A stretch of 64,000 nucleotides of DNA from Pedobacter sp. AK013 (GCF_014205835.1 NZ_JACHCQ010000025.1:1-64000); one strand, 5' to 3'. Counted from the stretch's first letter, positions 9,184 through 16,950 are shown. A program made the numbers and translations. Notes: generated by a model from the letters alone, not told the origin.

Positions 9184-10644
9184 ATGAAGCTCGATTATGA
9201 GGATGGTGTTGGACAGGGCTATAATGGCAACATTACCAAACAATATTGGAACTGGGCAAATACAGCCAGCCCAACGGCAAACATCTTCAATTATGGTTAT
9301 GATAAACTGAACAGATTGGGATCGGCTGCAACTGCGGCAGGTGTTTCGATGAGCGAAGCCCTGACCTATGATGTGATGGGCAATATTGCCAGCCTTAACC
9401 GGGATGGTGCTGGGGCTAGGGTGTATAATTATCAAAATTCAGGGAGCAGTAATAGGCTACAGAGCGTAAGTGGGCTGACTGCGGAGGACTATGAATATGA
9501 TGCCAACGGTAATGCTATAAAGGATGGATTGAACGGTTTTAGCCTGACCTACAACTACCTTAACCTTCCTGCAATGGCAATAAGAACAACGGGCACAGCT
9601 GTTAACCTGTCCTACACTTACGATGCCACAGGTAAGAAGTTGGTAAAGAACAGCAATGGTTCGGTCAGGAACTATATAGATGGGATAGAATATAAACTAG
9701 ACGGCACAATTGATATTATCCATACAAAAGAAGGTGTAGCACAGAACAATGGGAGCGGAACATACACCTATCATTATAACCTAAGCGATCACCTTGGCAA
9801 TGTACGTTATAGCTTTGAGGTAGTGAACGGCATTATATCGCCTTTGCAGAAAGATGATTATTATGCCTTTGGAAAAAGGAAAACTTCCATGCTGGGATCG
9901 GTAGATAATAAGTATCTTTACAACGGCAAGGAATTGCAAGAGGAGTTGGGACAGTACGATTACGGGGCTAGGTTTTATGACCCGGTGATAGGGCGGTGGA
10001 ATGTGGTTGACCCTAAGGCAGAGCTTGGTAGACGATGGTCGCCTTATAATTATACTTTTGATAACCCCATAAAATTTACAGATCCTGATGGCATGTGGCC
10101 AGATCCGATATTTGGTTCGCTTCTTTATTCCGCATATGTGGCGGTGTCAGCTAAGGTACAATCAATAGTTAACCATGTTGGCAATACTGCTTTGAAAATG
10201 GAAAAGCCGCAAAGTAAAAGAAAAGGACAGGATATTGTAAGAGTCGGAGTTGGAGTGGAAGCCGAGCATAAAAGAACTGGGGCAAAAGTTGAAGCAGGGG
10301 CTAGTTCAGCAATAAACTCAAAGAAAGGACTTGTTACCGGAGCTGGAATTTCTGGAGAAATAAAGAATGTTGTAAAAGGAGAATTGTCTGGACAAGTTTA
10401 TCAAGATCAAACGACTGGCCAAACCAAATTTGAAGGAGAAGGAAGTCTCAAGTTTGGAAAAACAGATGAACCAAAAATTACTCTGCCAAGCGAGGAACAA
10501 ACGATCTCGGGAGATGGTGTTTCTGTATCAGGTAATGTTAAAGAGCTTGGTCGCACTGTTTCGGATGCAGTTGACGGAGTGAAAAAGTATATAAAGGCAG
10601 AAGTTGATAATATTAAAAAAACAATTAACCGTGGGAGCAATTAA
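9184..10644 (+). CDS. Orphan Rhs core with unknown C-terminal toxin (module 1)
   Basis: This is a displaced, 5'-truncated Rhs end. Similarity to the main Rhs protein begins at about 9139 (YNERGWIK), matching main-gene residue 622, just after an in-frame TAA. The first ATG is at 9184, and there is no signal peptide. The core motifs are intact: DHLGNVRYSFEV, YLYNGKELQEELGQ, YDYGARFYDPVIGRW, FTDPDGM. The toxin region (about residues 303-486) differs entirely from the main one. It has a hydrophobic stretch just after the core (GSLLYSAYVAVSAKV), then glycine- and valine-rich alternating segments and a helical lysine-rich tail. I do not recognise the family. Its overlapping immunity gene encodes a membrane protein, which hints at a membrane-acting toxin. 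Without export signal or promoter, it is probably a silent reservoir that reaches the main gene by recombination. Confidence 0.7.
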   Translation: MKLDYEDGVGQGYNGNITKQYWNWANTASPTANIFNYGYDKLNRLGSAATAAGVSMSEALTYDVMGNIASLNRDGAGARVYNYQNSGSSNRLQSVSGLTAEDYEYDANGNAIKDGLNGFSLTYNYLNLPAMAIRTTGTAVNLSYTYDATGKKLVKNSNGSVRNYIDGIEYKLDGTIDIIHTKEGVAQNNGSGTYTYHYNLSDHLGNVRYSFEVVNGIISPLQKDDYYAFGKRKTSMLGSVDNKYLYNGKELQEELGQYDYGARFYDPVIGRWNVVDPKAELGRRWSPYNYTFDNPIKFTDPDGMWPDPIFGSLLYSAYVAVSAKVQSIVNHVGNTALKMEKPQSKRKGQDIVRVGVGVEAEHKRTGAKVEAGASSAINSKKGLVTGAGISGEIKNVVKGELSGQVYQDQTTGQTKFEGEGSLKFGKTDEPKITLPSEEQTISGDGVSVSGNVKELGRTVSDAVDGVKKYIKAEVDNIKKTINRGSN

Positions 10645-11131
10645 AAGCTTAAATATAATATCCAGCACTTATTTAATAATCAGCGGGGTTGCCAGCCTGT
10701 TTTTTTTAGGCGTTGTCTTGATTCAAAATGATATAGAAGGAATATTTTGGGTAACAATGCCCTTATGTATAGCTGCTGTAGTGGTCACAATTGTAAACAA
10801 TTATAAAATACTCAGGTCATTATCAATAATAAGCAAGAAAAATCTCTTAATAAATATTGTTTTAACAGCATTTCAAGCTATAAATGTTTCTTTTAATGGG
10901 TTCCAATTTAAATATAACCAAGGCTTGGAAATTGTAGTTTATGCGAATATGGAGAACATAAGTAAGAAAGTTAACTGTGGTGCTTATGTTTCCAACTTTA
11001 ATTACTTTTTAAATGTAAAGTTTATAGGATCAGAATATTCAGTGATCGGTTTAAACTTGTTAGCTCTATCTTTATTCTTATTTTACTTTTATCAATATAA
11101 AAGGATAAGACCGGTTGCTGGCAGGGAATAG
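10604..11131 (+). CDS. Membrane immunity protein candidate for orphan module 1
   Basis: This 175-aa integral membrane protein has hydrophobic segments near residues 18-40, 45-65, 76-95 and 143-163. Its N terminus overlaps the orphan toxin gene by 41 bp in another frame if translation begins at ATG 10604. A GTG at 10631 (VGAIKSLN) would shorten the overlap to 14 bp and is a credible alternative. Tight coupling to a toxin gene plus several membrane spans is typical of immunity proteins against membrane-active effectors. I recognise no named family. The role rests on position. Confidence 0.55.
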   Translation: MIILKKQLTVGAIKSLNIISSTYLIISGVASLFFLGVVLIQNDIEGIFWVTMPLCIAAVVVTIVNNYKILRSLSIISKKNLLINIVLTAFQAINVSFNGFQFKYNQGLEIVVYANMENISKKVNCGAYVSNFNYFLNVKFIGSEYSVIGLNLLALSLFLFYFYQYKRIRPVAGRE

Positions 11132-11303
11132 CTCGAATATTAAACAGCCCCATCTTCGCTAAGGTTTGTATCTCGGTAGTTCTCTAGTGCATAGCGTCCC
11201 GCTTGTGCTTAAGATAAATCATAACCCCCGCTGGCTCACCGCGTGTTTAGTTGGTTCGCTGGTGCGAGCCTGTGGCTGGTACCAAAATAGATTAAATTAA
11301 AAG

Positions 11304-11378
11304 CAAGGCCCAGCAGTTTAAAAGTTGCTGGGCTTTGTTATTTTACCCAAAAGTAAGCCTGGTCTTGGTGCCAGGCTT
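11304..11378 (+). terminator. Two hairpins downstream of orphan immunity 1
   Basis: Hairpin A pairs CAAGGCCCAGCA (11304-11315) with TGCTGGGCTTTG (11326-11337), 12 bp with one G-U, and is followed by T-rich sequence. Hairpin B pairs AAGCCTGG (11355-11362) with CCAGGCTT (11371-11378) and runs into TTTTTATTT. Both look like factor-independent terminators. Close copies of A recur at 14156-14190 and, more diverged, at 11521-11557. B recurs at 14526-14547. They therefore belong to the repeated module boundary and not just to one gene. Confidence 0.65.
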
Positions 11379-11481
11379 TTTATTTCTTAGCTATCTTCAA
11401 TATATAAAATTATCCATACAACAAGCTGCACTGCTTGACCGTCTCTAAAGTGACAATCACCAATCTGTCTGTTGTCTACCC

Positions 11482-11637
11482 CGCTAGCGCACGCGTGTCG
11501 CGTGTGAAGTAAGCAAATAGCAAAACTCTTCAACTTAAAATTGTTGGGTTTTGTTATTTTTTGCATTTTTCCGATATACCATTGTTTTTAATAAATTTAG
11601 AATTCTTTATTGCACACGCGCCACGCGTGCGCTAGCG
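11482..11637. repeat. 25-bp inverted repeat next to orphan module 2
   Basis: The left arm CGCTAGCGCACGCGTGTCGC... (11482-11506) is the reverse complement of 11613-11637 with one mismatch (24/25). A C-run and a G-run continue outside the arms. The 106-bp spacer holds a degenerate copy of the junction hairpin. Both arms contain the self-complementary cores CGCTAGCG and ACGCGT and are strikingly GC-rich in AT-rich surroundings. Rhs similarity of module 2 begins about 8 bp beyond the right arm. It could be an insertion or recombination scar or a site-specific element. No gene lies in 11132-11644. Confidence 0.7.
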
Positions 11638-11737
11638 AGGGGGGGTAGTTACCACCATTGCCACCCGCTATGAGTATGATCATGCCGGCCGCAAGATCGC
11701 CACTTTCGAGAACATCAACGATAAAGGGGAAATCGCA

Positions 11738-13456
11738 TTGAGCCATCTGGAGTACAACGAGATTGGGCAGTTGAGCAAAAAGAACCTGCACAACGATAGC
11801 CAGGCCACTACCTTTGCCTACAATGAACGTGGCTGGATGAAGAACAGTACTTCCGATCAGTTTAGTATGAAACTCGATTACCAGGAGGGCAGTGCCCAGG
11901 GCTATAACGGTAACATTACCAAACAGTACTGGGAGTGGACAAATATTGCAAACCCAACAGCAAACATCTTTAATTATGGTTACGATAAACTGAACAGGCT
12001 GGAAACGGCAGTTACAGTGGCAGGCGTATCAATGAGCGAAGCATTGACTTACGATGTAATGGGCAATATTAAAAGCCTTAACCGGGACAATAACGGTATC
12101 AAAACCTATAACTACGATTCTGGTAATCAACTGAAGAATGTAAGCGGTTTAACTTTGGAGGATTATGAATACGATGCCAATGGTAATGCAACCAAGGATG
12201 GATTGAATAAGATCAGTTTAACTTACAATTACCTGAATTTACCGGCAACCGCTACAAGGACAACTGGTACAGCAGTTAACCTGGCATACACATACGATGC
12301 TGCGGGTAACAAATTGGCCAGGAACAGCAATGGCACAATTAGAAATTATATTAACGGTATAGAATACAAGCCAGATGGTACTACAATCGATATTATCCAT
12401 ACCGAGGAAGGTATAGCCAGAAATAATAATAATGGTAATTACAGTTATGAATATAACTTAGGCGACCATTTGGGTAATATAAGGACTACTTTCTATAAGA
12501 ATCCTGTAACCAATCAATTGGAGGTTTTACAGCAAGACAACTATTATGCTTTTGGATTAAGGAAAGAACCGGTTGCAAAAGAGGGAACAAATAAATATCT
12601 TTATAATGGCAAGGAGTTACAGGAAGAGTTGGGACAATATGATTACGGCGCTAGGTTCTATGATCCGGTGATTGGTAGGTGGAATGTGGTGGATCCGTTG
12701 GCGGAGAAGATGCGTAGGCATTCGCCATATAATTATGGATTCAATAATCCAATTAGGTTTGTTGATCCTGATGGGATGGAGGGGACTGATTTTGTGAAAA
12801 GAAAGGATGGAAGTATTTATTGGGATAATAATGCGAACAGCCAAGCTACAACAAAAGCAGGCTCTGGAGATACTTGGTTAGGGAAGACATTGAAGTTTGA
12901 ATTTAATAGTTACATTGATGGAAATCTTTGGGATGGTCCAACAATGGGAGGATTGATAGATCCAGCTGGAGATAAGCTCACCAGCACGGTAACATTAAAA
13001 GCCAGCGAGAATGAAAATGGAGAGTTAACAGATCTGTCAGCGAGCAAATCCATTAAACTTGGAGATACACCCATGGGTGAGGCAAGGGATTTTTACCCAG
13101 GAGAAGGGGGAAGCAATAATGTCTTAACAAAGTCTAAAACGGGACAAGGTATAAGCATAGGCTTTGAGCAGCACGCAAGCGTTTCAAGGTCCGAAGAAGT
13201 CCATCTAAATATGCTTGATTATAAAATTGTAGATGTGGCCCAAAAGCTCAATATTAATTATAATAGCAAAAATGGTAATCTTTCGGTAAATTCTTTTACA
13301 AATATATTTCCTTCGGCTACACTTAAAGTTAATGGAGCTAAGATCATGCAATACAACCAACCTTCTTTTAAACAGACACACGGGGTGTCTTTAATCAATA
13401 TAATTATAGGGAAAGAAACTACCGACGATTATCCTTCTAAATTTTATAAACGATAA
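11738..13456 (+). CDS. Orphan Rhs core with unknown C-terminal toxin (module 2)
   Basis: This is the second displaced Rhs module. Similarity to the main gene starts at about 11645 (VVTTIATRYEYDHAGRK), matching main residue 566, and the frame is open from 11636. There is no ATG near the truncation, so TTG 11738 is only a formal start. The core is complete through YLYNGKELQEELGQYDYGAR and FVDPDGMEG. Much of 12341-12670 is nearly identical in DNA to orphan module 3, which points to recent duplication or conversion. The toxin part (about residues 347-572) begins TDFVKRKDGSIYWDNNANS, is hydrophilic with aromatic and glycine motifs, and belongs to no family I recognise. Its immunity candidate starts 2 bp later and has membrane segments. 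The module probably serves as a silent toxin store. Confidence 0.7.
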   Translation: MSHLEYNEIGQLSKKNLHNDSQATTFAYNERGWMKNSTSDQFSMKLDYQEGSAQGYNGNITKQYWEWTNIANPTANIFNYGYDKLNRLETAVTVAGVSMSEALTYDVMGNIKSLNRDNNGIKTYNYDSGNQLKNVSGLTLEDYEYDANGNATKDGLNKISLTYNYLNLPATATRTTGTAVNLAYTYDAAGNKLARNSNGTIRNYINGIEYKPDGTTIDIIHTEEGIARNNNNGNYSYEYNLGDHLGNIRTTFYKNPVTNQLEVLQQDNYYAFGLRKEPVAKEGTNKYLYNGKELQEELGQYDYGARFYDPVIGRWNVVDPLAEKMRRHSPYNYGFNNPIRFVDPDGMEGTDFVKRKDGSIYWDNNANSQATTKAGSGDTWLGKTLKFEFNSYIDGNLWDGPTMGGLIDPAGDKLTSTVTLKASENENGELTDLSASKSIKLGDTPMGEARDFYPGEGGSNNVLTKSKTGQGISIGFEQHASVSRSEEVHLNMLDYKIVDVAQKLNINYNSKNGNLSVNSFTNIFPSATLKVNGAKIMQYNQPSFKQTHGVSLINIIIGKETTDDYPSKFYKR

Positions 13457-13458
13457 AC

Positions 13459-14067
13459 ATGAGGCGTATTGTACAGATCATATTAACAACCTTAGCCATT
13501 TTTTCATTGGGTGTTGGTATTTGGCAAATGTTGCAAACGAAAACAATGATTCTTCCGTCCTGGTTTTTGGTTGTGATTTCTTTACCTGGCACCCTACTTT
13601 TGTCTTTTGCATTAGGTTTTATAGTAAAGAAGTTGCTGAACTCAAAATGGCAAACCTTAACATTTACTTCCATATTTGTAATAATATTTTGTTCTATATT
13701 TTGTATAAGTGAATATAAGCCAGTTTATATTGTTGTTGTTCCAAAAAACTATGTTGGAGAGATTAGATTGTTTCTCTCTAATGAAAATGAAAATGATTTT
13801 TCCATCAGTAGATACGGTATTGGTTATATTGATATGAGAACTTTCAATGATGGTTTTTATCCAAAAATAATCCAAGGAGGTAATGATATAACCAAACAAA
13901 TAAAAGAGTATAGCAAGGGAGCGTTGGCAACGACATCAGAAGATGTTTACTCTTTTGAATATTTGTCTTTTTATATCCTGGATAATGGAAAAAAAGTAGA
14001 AGGCAAGGATATTGAAGAACTAGTCAAGATTAAAGCAATAGATACTGCCCGTTTATATAAAAAATAA
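13459..14067 (+). CDS. Membrane-anchored immunity candidate for orphan module 2
   Basis: The product is a 202-aa protein with three hydrophobic segments in its first half: about residues 3-25, 30-54 and 65-84. A soluble, probably extracytoplasmic domain follows (VGEIRLFLSNENEND, ISRYGIGYIDMRTFNDGFYPK). The ATG lies two bases after the TAA of the toxin gene, so translation is almost certainly coupled. I recognise no family. Position and topology argue for immunity to the module 2 toxin, probably acting at the envelope. Confidence 0.6.
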   Translation: MRRIVQIILTTLAIFSLGVGIWQMLQTKTMILPSWFLVVISLPGTLLLSFALGFIVKKLLNSKWQTLTFTSIFVIIFCSIFCISEYKPVYIVVVPKNYVGEIRLFLSNENENDFSISRYGIGYIDMRTFNDGFYPKIIQGGNDITKQIKEYSKGALATTSEDVYSFEYLSFYILDNGKKVEGKDIEELVKIKAIDTARLYKK

Positions 14068-14155
14068 TTACCTCCGCTGGCGTAACGTGTGTTTAATCGG
14101 TTCTCCAATCTGGTGCAATTGTTAAGCGCAGCGTCACTTGTGTCTAAGACAAAAT

Positions 14156-14190
14156 CAAAGCCCCGGCGATGTAAAAGTTGCTGGGCTTTG
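14156..14190 (+). terminator. Junction hairpin A copy after orphan immunity 2
   Basis: CAAAGCCC (14156-14163) pairs with GGGCTTTG (14183-14190), and TTATTT follows. The right half matches the copy at 11304-11337. The preceding 80 bp (CCGCTGGCGTAACGTGTGTT...) also resemble 11218-11270, so a whole junction block is repeated after successive immunity genes. Confidence 0.55.
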
Positions 14191-14388
14191 TTATTTCTGT
14201 AGAAACCCTAATTTGATAAGCCTTGCTTTAATTGCTCCGTATGTACGTGAATGTAGTTTGGCGAGTTGGGTAATCTTAGTGTCTTCGTTAAAACGTTGTG
14301 TGAGCAATTCGTCTTCTTCTTTGCTCCAGGCCAAGCCCTAGTTACCTTTTTCGGCGAGGGCTTCGAGTTGGTTAATGGCGAAGAATAG
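14191..14388 (-). pseudogene. Remnant of a Myb/SANT-like helix-turn-helix C terminus
   Basis: The minus strand reads LFFAINQLEALAEKGN, then an in-frame TAG (complement of 14338-14340), then GLAWSKEEDELLTQRFNEDT and an HTH-like LAKLHSRTYGAIKARLIKLG ending at a TAA. Known: this trihelical end (W-x-EEDE...L..L..RT.GAI..RL..LG) is a frequent C-terminal module in Bacteroidota proteins. Inference: it is the tail of a gene dropped between two orphan toxin modules. The upstream part is missing, and the junction lies at a hairpin repeat (14398-14430). Confidence 0.5.
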
Positions 14389-14397
14389 CCCCCATCT

Positions 14398-14430
14398 GTC
14401 CGTAGCATTGAGCGTAAGGAGACTATGGAC
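14398..14430. repeat. Hairpin repeat GTCCGTAG...CTATGGAC (copy 1)
   Basis: This is an imperfect inverted repeat related to the perfect copy at 16492-16537. Both are preceded by ATCT and followed by TAATTAAT. The pair brackets orphan module 3 and its immunity gene. Confidence 0.6.
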
Positions 14431-14525
14431 TAATTAATGAAGAACGTTTTACTTTACTATTACAAGTCTTTGTGATCTTGCAGGGCGTGAGTGGATAATT
14501 GTTGCTTGAAAACAATTTTATTTTT

Positions 14526-14547
14526 AGCCTGGCCTTGGTGCCAGGCT
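14526..14547 (+). terminator. Junction hairpin B copy before orphan module 3
   Basis: AGCCTGG (14526-14532) pairs with CCAGGCT (14541-14547) and is followed by TTTTTGTTTTG. The loop CCTTGGTG differs by one base from that of the copy at 11355-11378. It may end transcription, but the conserved loop also suits an old duplicated block. Confidence 0.55.
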
Positions 14548-14643
14548 TTTTGTTTTGATGGTATGGTCAATACTCTGTTTATACATACAACATGTCAAAC
14601 TGCTTAATCAATGTTACTGCTGGTAATAACCTGGGCGAACCAT

Positions 14644-15195
14644 TAGTTACGATGTAATGGGCAATATTGCAGTTTGGCCCGCGTTAATCTTGGAATGAAC
14701 AATTACACTGGCTACGATGGTAACAAATTAACAGCAATCAATGGTTTTACCAACGGTACATACAGCTATGATGTTAATGGCAACCAGAAAACTAATACGG
14801 CCAGAGACATTATCAACATAGATTATAATTATCTGAATCTGCCTGTTTCTATTGTAGTCCCAAATGTTAACTACACCTATAATGCAGCTGGTAAAAAACT
14901 GGCCAGGAACAATAGTAGCACGGTGAGGAACTACATTAACGGTATAGAATACAAGCCAGATGGTACTAGAATCGATATTATACCGAAGAAGGTGTAGCCC
15001 GGAATAATAATGATAATTACAGTTATGAATATAATTTAGGCGACCATTTGGGCAATATAAGGACTACTTTCTATAAAAATCCTGTAACCAATCAATTGGA
15101 GGTTTTACAGCAGGACAACTATTATGCTTTTGGTTTAAGAAAGGAGCCTGTTGTAAAAACTGGTACCAATAAATACCATTTATAATGGCAAGGAA
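14644..15195 (+). pseudogene. Broken Rhs core of orphan module 3
   Basis: Similarity to the main Rhs gene begins at about 14644 (YDVMGNIA, matching main residue 698). Comparison with module 2 shows three lesions. About one base is lost near 14672. Four bases are lost near 14984 (GATATTATACCG against GATATTATCCATACCG), which brings a stop at 14995-14997. One base is gained near 15172 (AAATACCATTTATAAT against AAATATCTTTATAAT). The last two together restore the original frame. The longest intact piece is 14674-14997, which carries YLNLPVSI and YINGIEYKPDG. The core can no longer be translated through, yet it remains good recombination homology. Confidence 0.7.
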
Positions 15196-16047
15196 TTGCA
15201 GGAAGAATTGGGGCAGTATGATTACGGCGCGAGGTTCTATGATCCGGTTGTGGCTAGGTGGAATGCGATTGATCCGCAGGCGGAAATTTATAGAAAATGG
15301 TCGCCATATAATTATGCAATGAATAGCCCAATCAATTATATAGATCCTGATGGAATGTCTACAGAAGATTGGATGAAAGAACATGGTATTACATCAGACG
15401 ATATGATAACCGTCTATCAAGCGCCCGCTCCGGCGCAGACACAGTCAGGAAATGAAGTTTCTTGCTGTGAAATCAAACCAGCTCCTGTAGTTAAGAGTAA
15501 CACTTTTGTAAACAAAAATGGCGAGTTGATTAAGGCAGGAGGTAAGCTTGCAGCTGGGATGTTAGAACTGCTTGGTTATATTACTATAAAGCTTTTTTCT
15601 TCGAATGATAATCCAGGAGAAAGCCTTCAGCTTGCTTACAACAGTGCCGCGAAGTTTAATTTTAAAAATGCCGAAGCAAACCAAGGTTTGTTTAATGAGC
15701 TTATGAGGAATGGGTACAGAGCACCAGGCGCAGATGAAGAAGAAGATGATAAATATATATATCGTGGAGGTCCAGCGACAAACTCAAATCTTACTCCTCG
15801 GTTTAAAGATTTGGATGGATTATCTACTTTTACAACGGCGGCTCAGGCGAAATCAGGGGCTAAGATTGCAACTAAGATTAGTGTCAATTCTTTGCGAAGC
15901 CTAGGTTTACAGGTAGATTATAAGGGTAATCATGCCTCAATAAGGCCTGCCACCGCTAAAGAATTAGCAGAATGGTCTGCTACAAGAGCAGGATTAGCAG
16001 AAGGAGGGAATACTCATATAAATACAAAAAAGTACAAGCATCAATAA
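15196..16047 (+). CDS. Orphan toxin C terminus with end of Rhs core (module 3)
   Basis: This 283-codon frame begins within the core at TTG 15196. It retains EELGQYDYGARFYDPVVARW and YIDPDGM (to about residue 53), then a new C terminus. The toxin contains a short Cys pair (SCCE), a helical hydrophobic stretch (KLAAGMLELLGYITIKLF) and a compact end domain. That end domain has YIYRGG, PRFKDLDGLSTF and ISVNSLRSLG, then SIRPATAKELAEWSATRAG. I recall the R-G-G ... D-x-DGLSTF arrangement from polymorphic toxin ends but cannot name the activity. The DUF5071-like gene 16 bp downstream is its immunity candidate. Because the upstream core is frameshifted, this piece can only act after recombination or from an internal start. 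Confidence 0.55.
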   Translation: MQEELGQYDYGARFYDPVVARWNAIDPQAEIYRKWSPYNYAMNSPINYIDPDGMSTEDWMKEHGITSDDMITVYQAPAPAQTQSGNEVSCCEIKPAPVVKSNTFVNKNGELIKAGGKLAAGMLELLGYITIKLFSSNDNPGESLQLAYNSAAKFNFKNAEANQGLFNELMRNGYRAPGADEEEDDKYIYRGGPATNSNLTPRFKDLDGLSTFTTAAQAKSGAKIATKISVNSLRSLGLQVDYKGNHASIRPATAKELAEWSATRAGLAEGGNTHINTKKYKHQ

Positions 16048-16063
16048 GAGGCATTGAATAGAT

Positions 16064-16459
16064 ATGAAAAATAAGAATTTTATTCCAACTAGCATTTATG
16101 ATATTGAGGCGGTTGAACGCCTAAAGCATTTGCCATTTGAGTCGGTTAAGGAAGATGTTCCAGCATTGCTAGAATGGTTACAAGATACGCATTGGGATGT
16201 GGCTGAAGGTATTGCTAAATATTTTGTGCCTCATGTTAATGAGATCAAACAAGAATTATTGTTTATACTCAACTCCAATGATGGTATGTGGAAGTATTTT
16301 GTTATGTATATATTAATTGCTCGTTCACTGGATAAACTTGACCCAGCATTAATAGAAGTTTTAAGAAGAATCGCTGAACATCCATCAGATATTGATGCAG
16401 AGGATGGTGTCGATGAAGCTGCAAAGGATATACTCATGAATAAATTTTTATGTGACTAG
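16064..16459 (+). CDS. DUF5071-like immunity candidate
   Basis: The product is a 131-aa soluble protein. It has the DUF5071 pattern: IPTSIYDIEAVERLKHL at the start, ALLEWLQDTHWDVAEGIAKY (about residues 34-53), a central DGMWKYFVMYILIA, then HPSDIDAEDGVDEAAKDIL near the end. DUF5071 proteins are HEAT-like helical and often lie beside polymorphic toxins. It sits directly after the orphan module 3 toxin, which supports an immunity role. I am fairly sure of the family and less sure of its pairing. Confidence 0.7.
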   Translation: MKNKNFIPTSIYDIEAVERLKHLPFESVKEDVPALLEWLQDTHWDVAEGIAKYFVPHVNEIKQELLFILNSNDGMWKYFVMYILIARSLDKLDPALIEVLRRIAEHPSDIDAEDGVDEAAKDILMNKFLCD

Positions 16460-16491
16460 AAGTAAAGTAAGATGCCATTTTGCGCCTATCT

Positions 16492-16537
16492 GTCCGTAGT
16501 CTTGAGCCTGAAGATTGCAGATAAGGCGACTACGGAC
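16492..16537. repeat. Perfect hairpin repeat GTCCGTAGTC/GACTACGGAC (copy 2)
   Basis: A 10-bp perfect stem (16492-16501 with 16528-16537) encloses a 26-nt loop and is flanked by ATCT and TAATTAAT, as at 14398-14430. It resembles a REP-like mobile palindrome. With copy 1 it frames orphan module 3. Confidence 0.65.
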
Positions 16538-16560
16538 TAATTAATAGAGAAGTGTTTTCA

Positions 16561-16734
16561 ATTCCAAACACCAACCAGTTGGAAGTATTGCAACGCAATG
16601 ATTATTCACTGTTTGTTTATTTTTTAAACTGTGTTCATGAGCTCGGTTGTGCCTCGGTTATTATACTTTCGGTTTAAGAAAAGTAGGTTCTCCAAATTCC
16701 AATGTAAACAAGTATCTTTATAATGGAAAGGAGT
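16561..16734 (+). pseudogene. Fourth Rhs core remnant, interrupted
   Basis: The first part reads IPNTNQLEVLQRNDYS, matching NPVTNQLEVLQQDNYY of module 2. About 55 foreign bases follow (about 16608-16662, containing a T-rich run). The Rhs reading then resumes as FGLRKVGSPNSNVNKYLYNGKEL and stops at about 16734. It is a decayed remnant of a further displaced module with neither toxin nor immunity left. Confidence 0.6.
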
Positions 16735-16950
16735 TGTGGGATACTTAAAAGCGAATTCGATCTCCATAGGACATTTGAATCCTATAGCGATGCAGCCCGA
16801 GAAGTAGACTGTGCCATCTACAGATACAACAACCTCAGACTTCACGCCAGCTGTGGATACCAGACACCAGAATATACATACATGAAGACAAAAAAAGAGA
16901 AAGAAACGTTGACTGTAAACCTATATCAGGAAAAAAACATACTATTGTAA
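16735..16950 (+). pseudogene. C-terminal fragment of an IS3-type transposase (OrfB)
   Basis: The frame reads CGILKSEFDLHRTFESYSDA, then REVDCAIYRYNNLRLHASCG and YQTPEYTYMKTK. This is the typical DDE integrase C terminus of IS3-family OrfB (N/G-ILK-EF ... YN..R.H.s.gy.TP). It fuses in frame with the preceding Rhs scrap from ATG 16723, which is probably accidental. The rest of the element is missing. It shows that an IS deletion or rearrangement ended the orphan array. Confidence 0.65.

Noticed and set aside
14138..14341. A 67-codon forward frame
   Set aside because: It runs across the junction hairpin and antisense to the HTH remnant, which has recognisable protein motifs.
16723..16950. A small complete gene of 75 codons
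   Set aside because: Its start belongs to an Rhs core scrap and its body to a transposase end, so it is a chance fusion.
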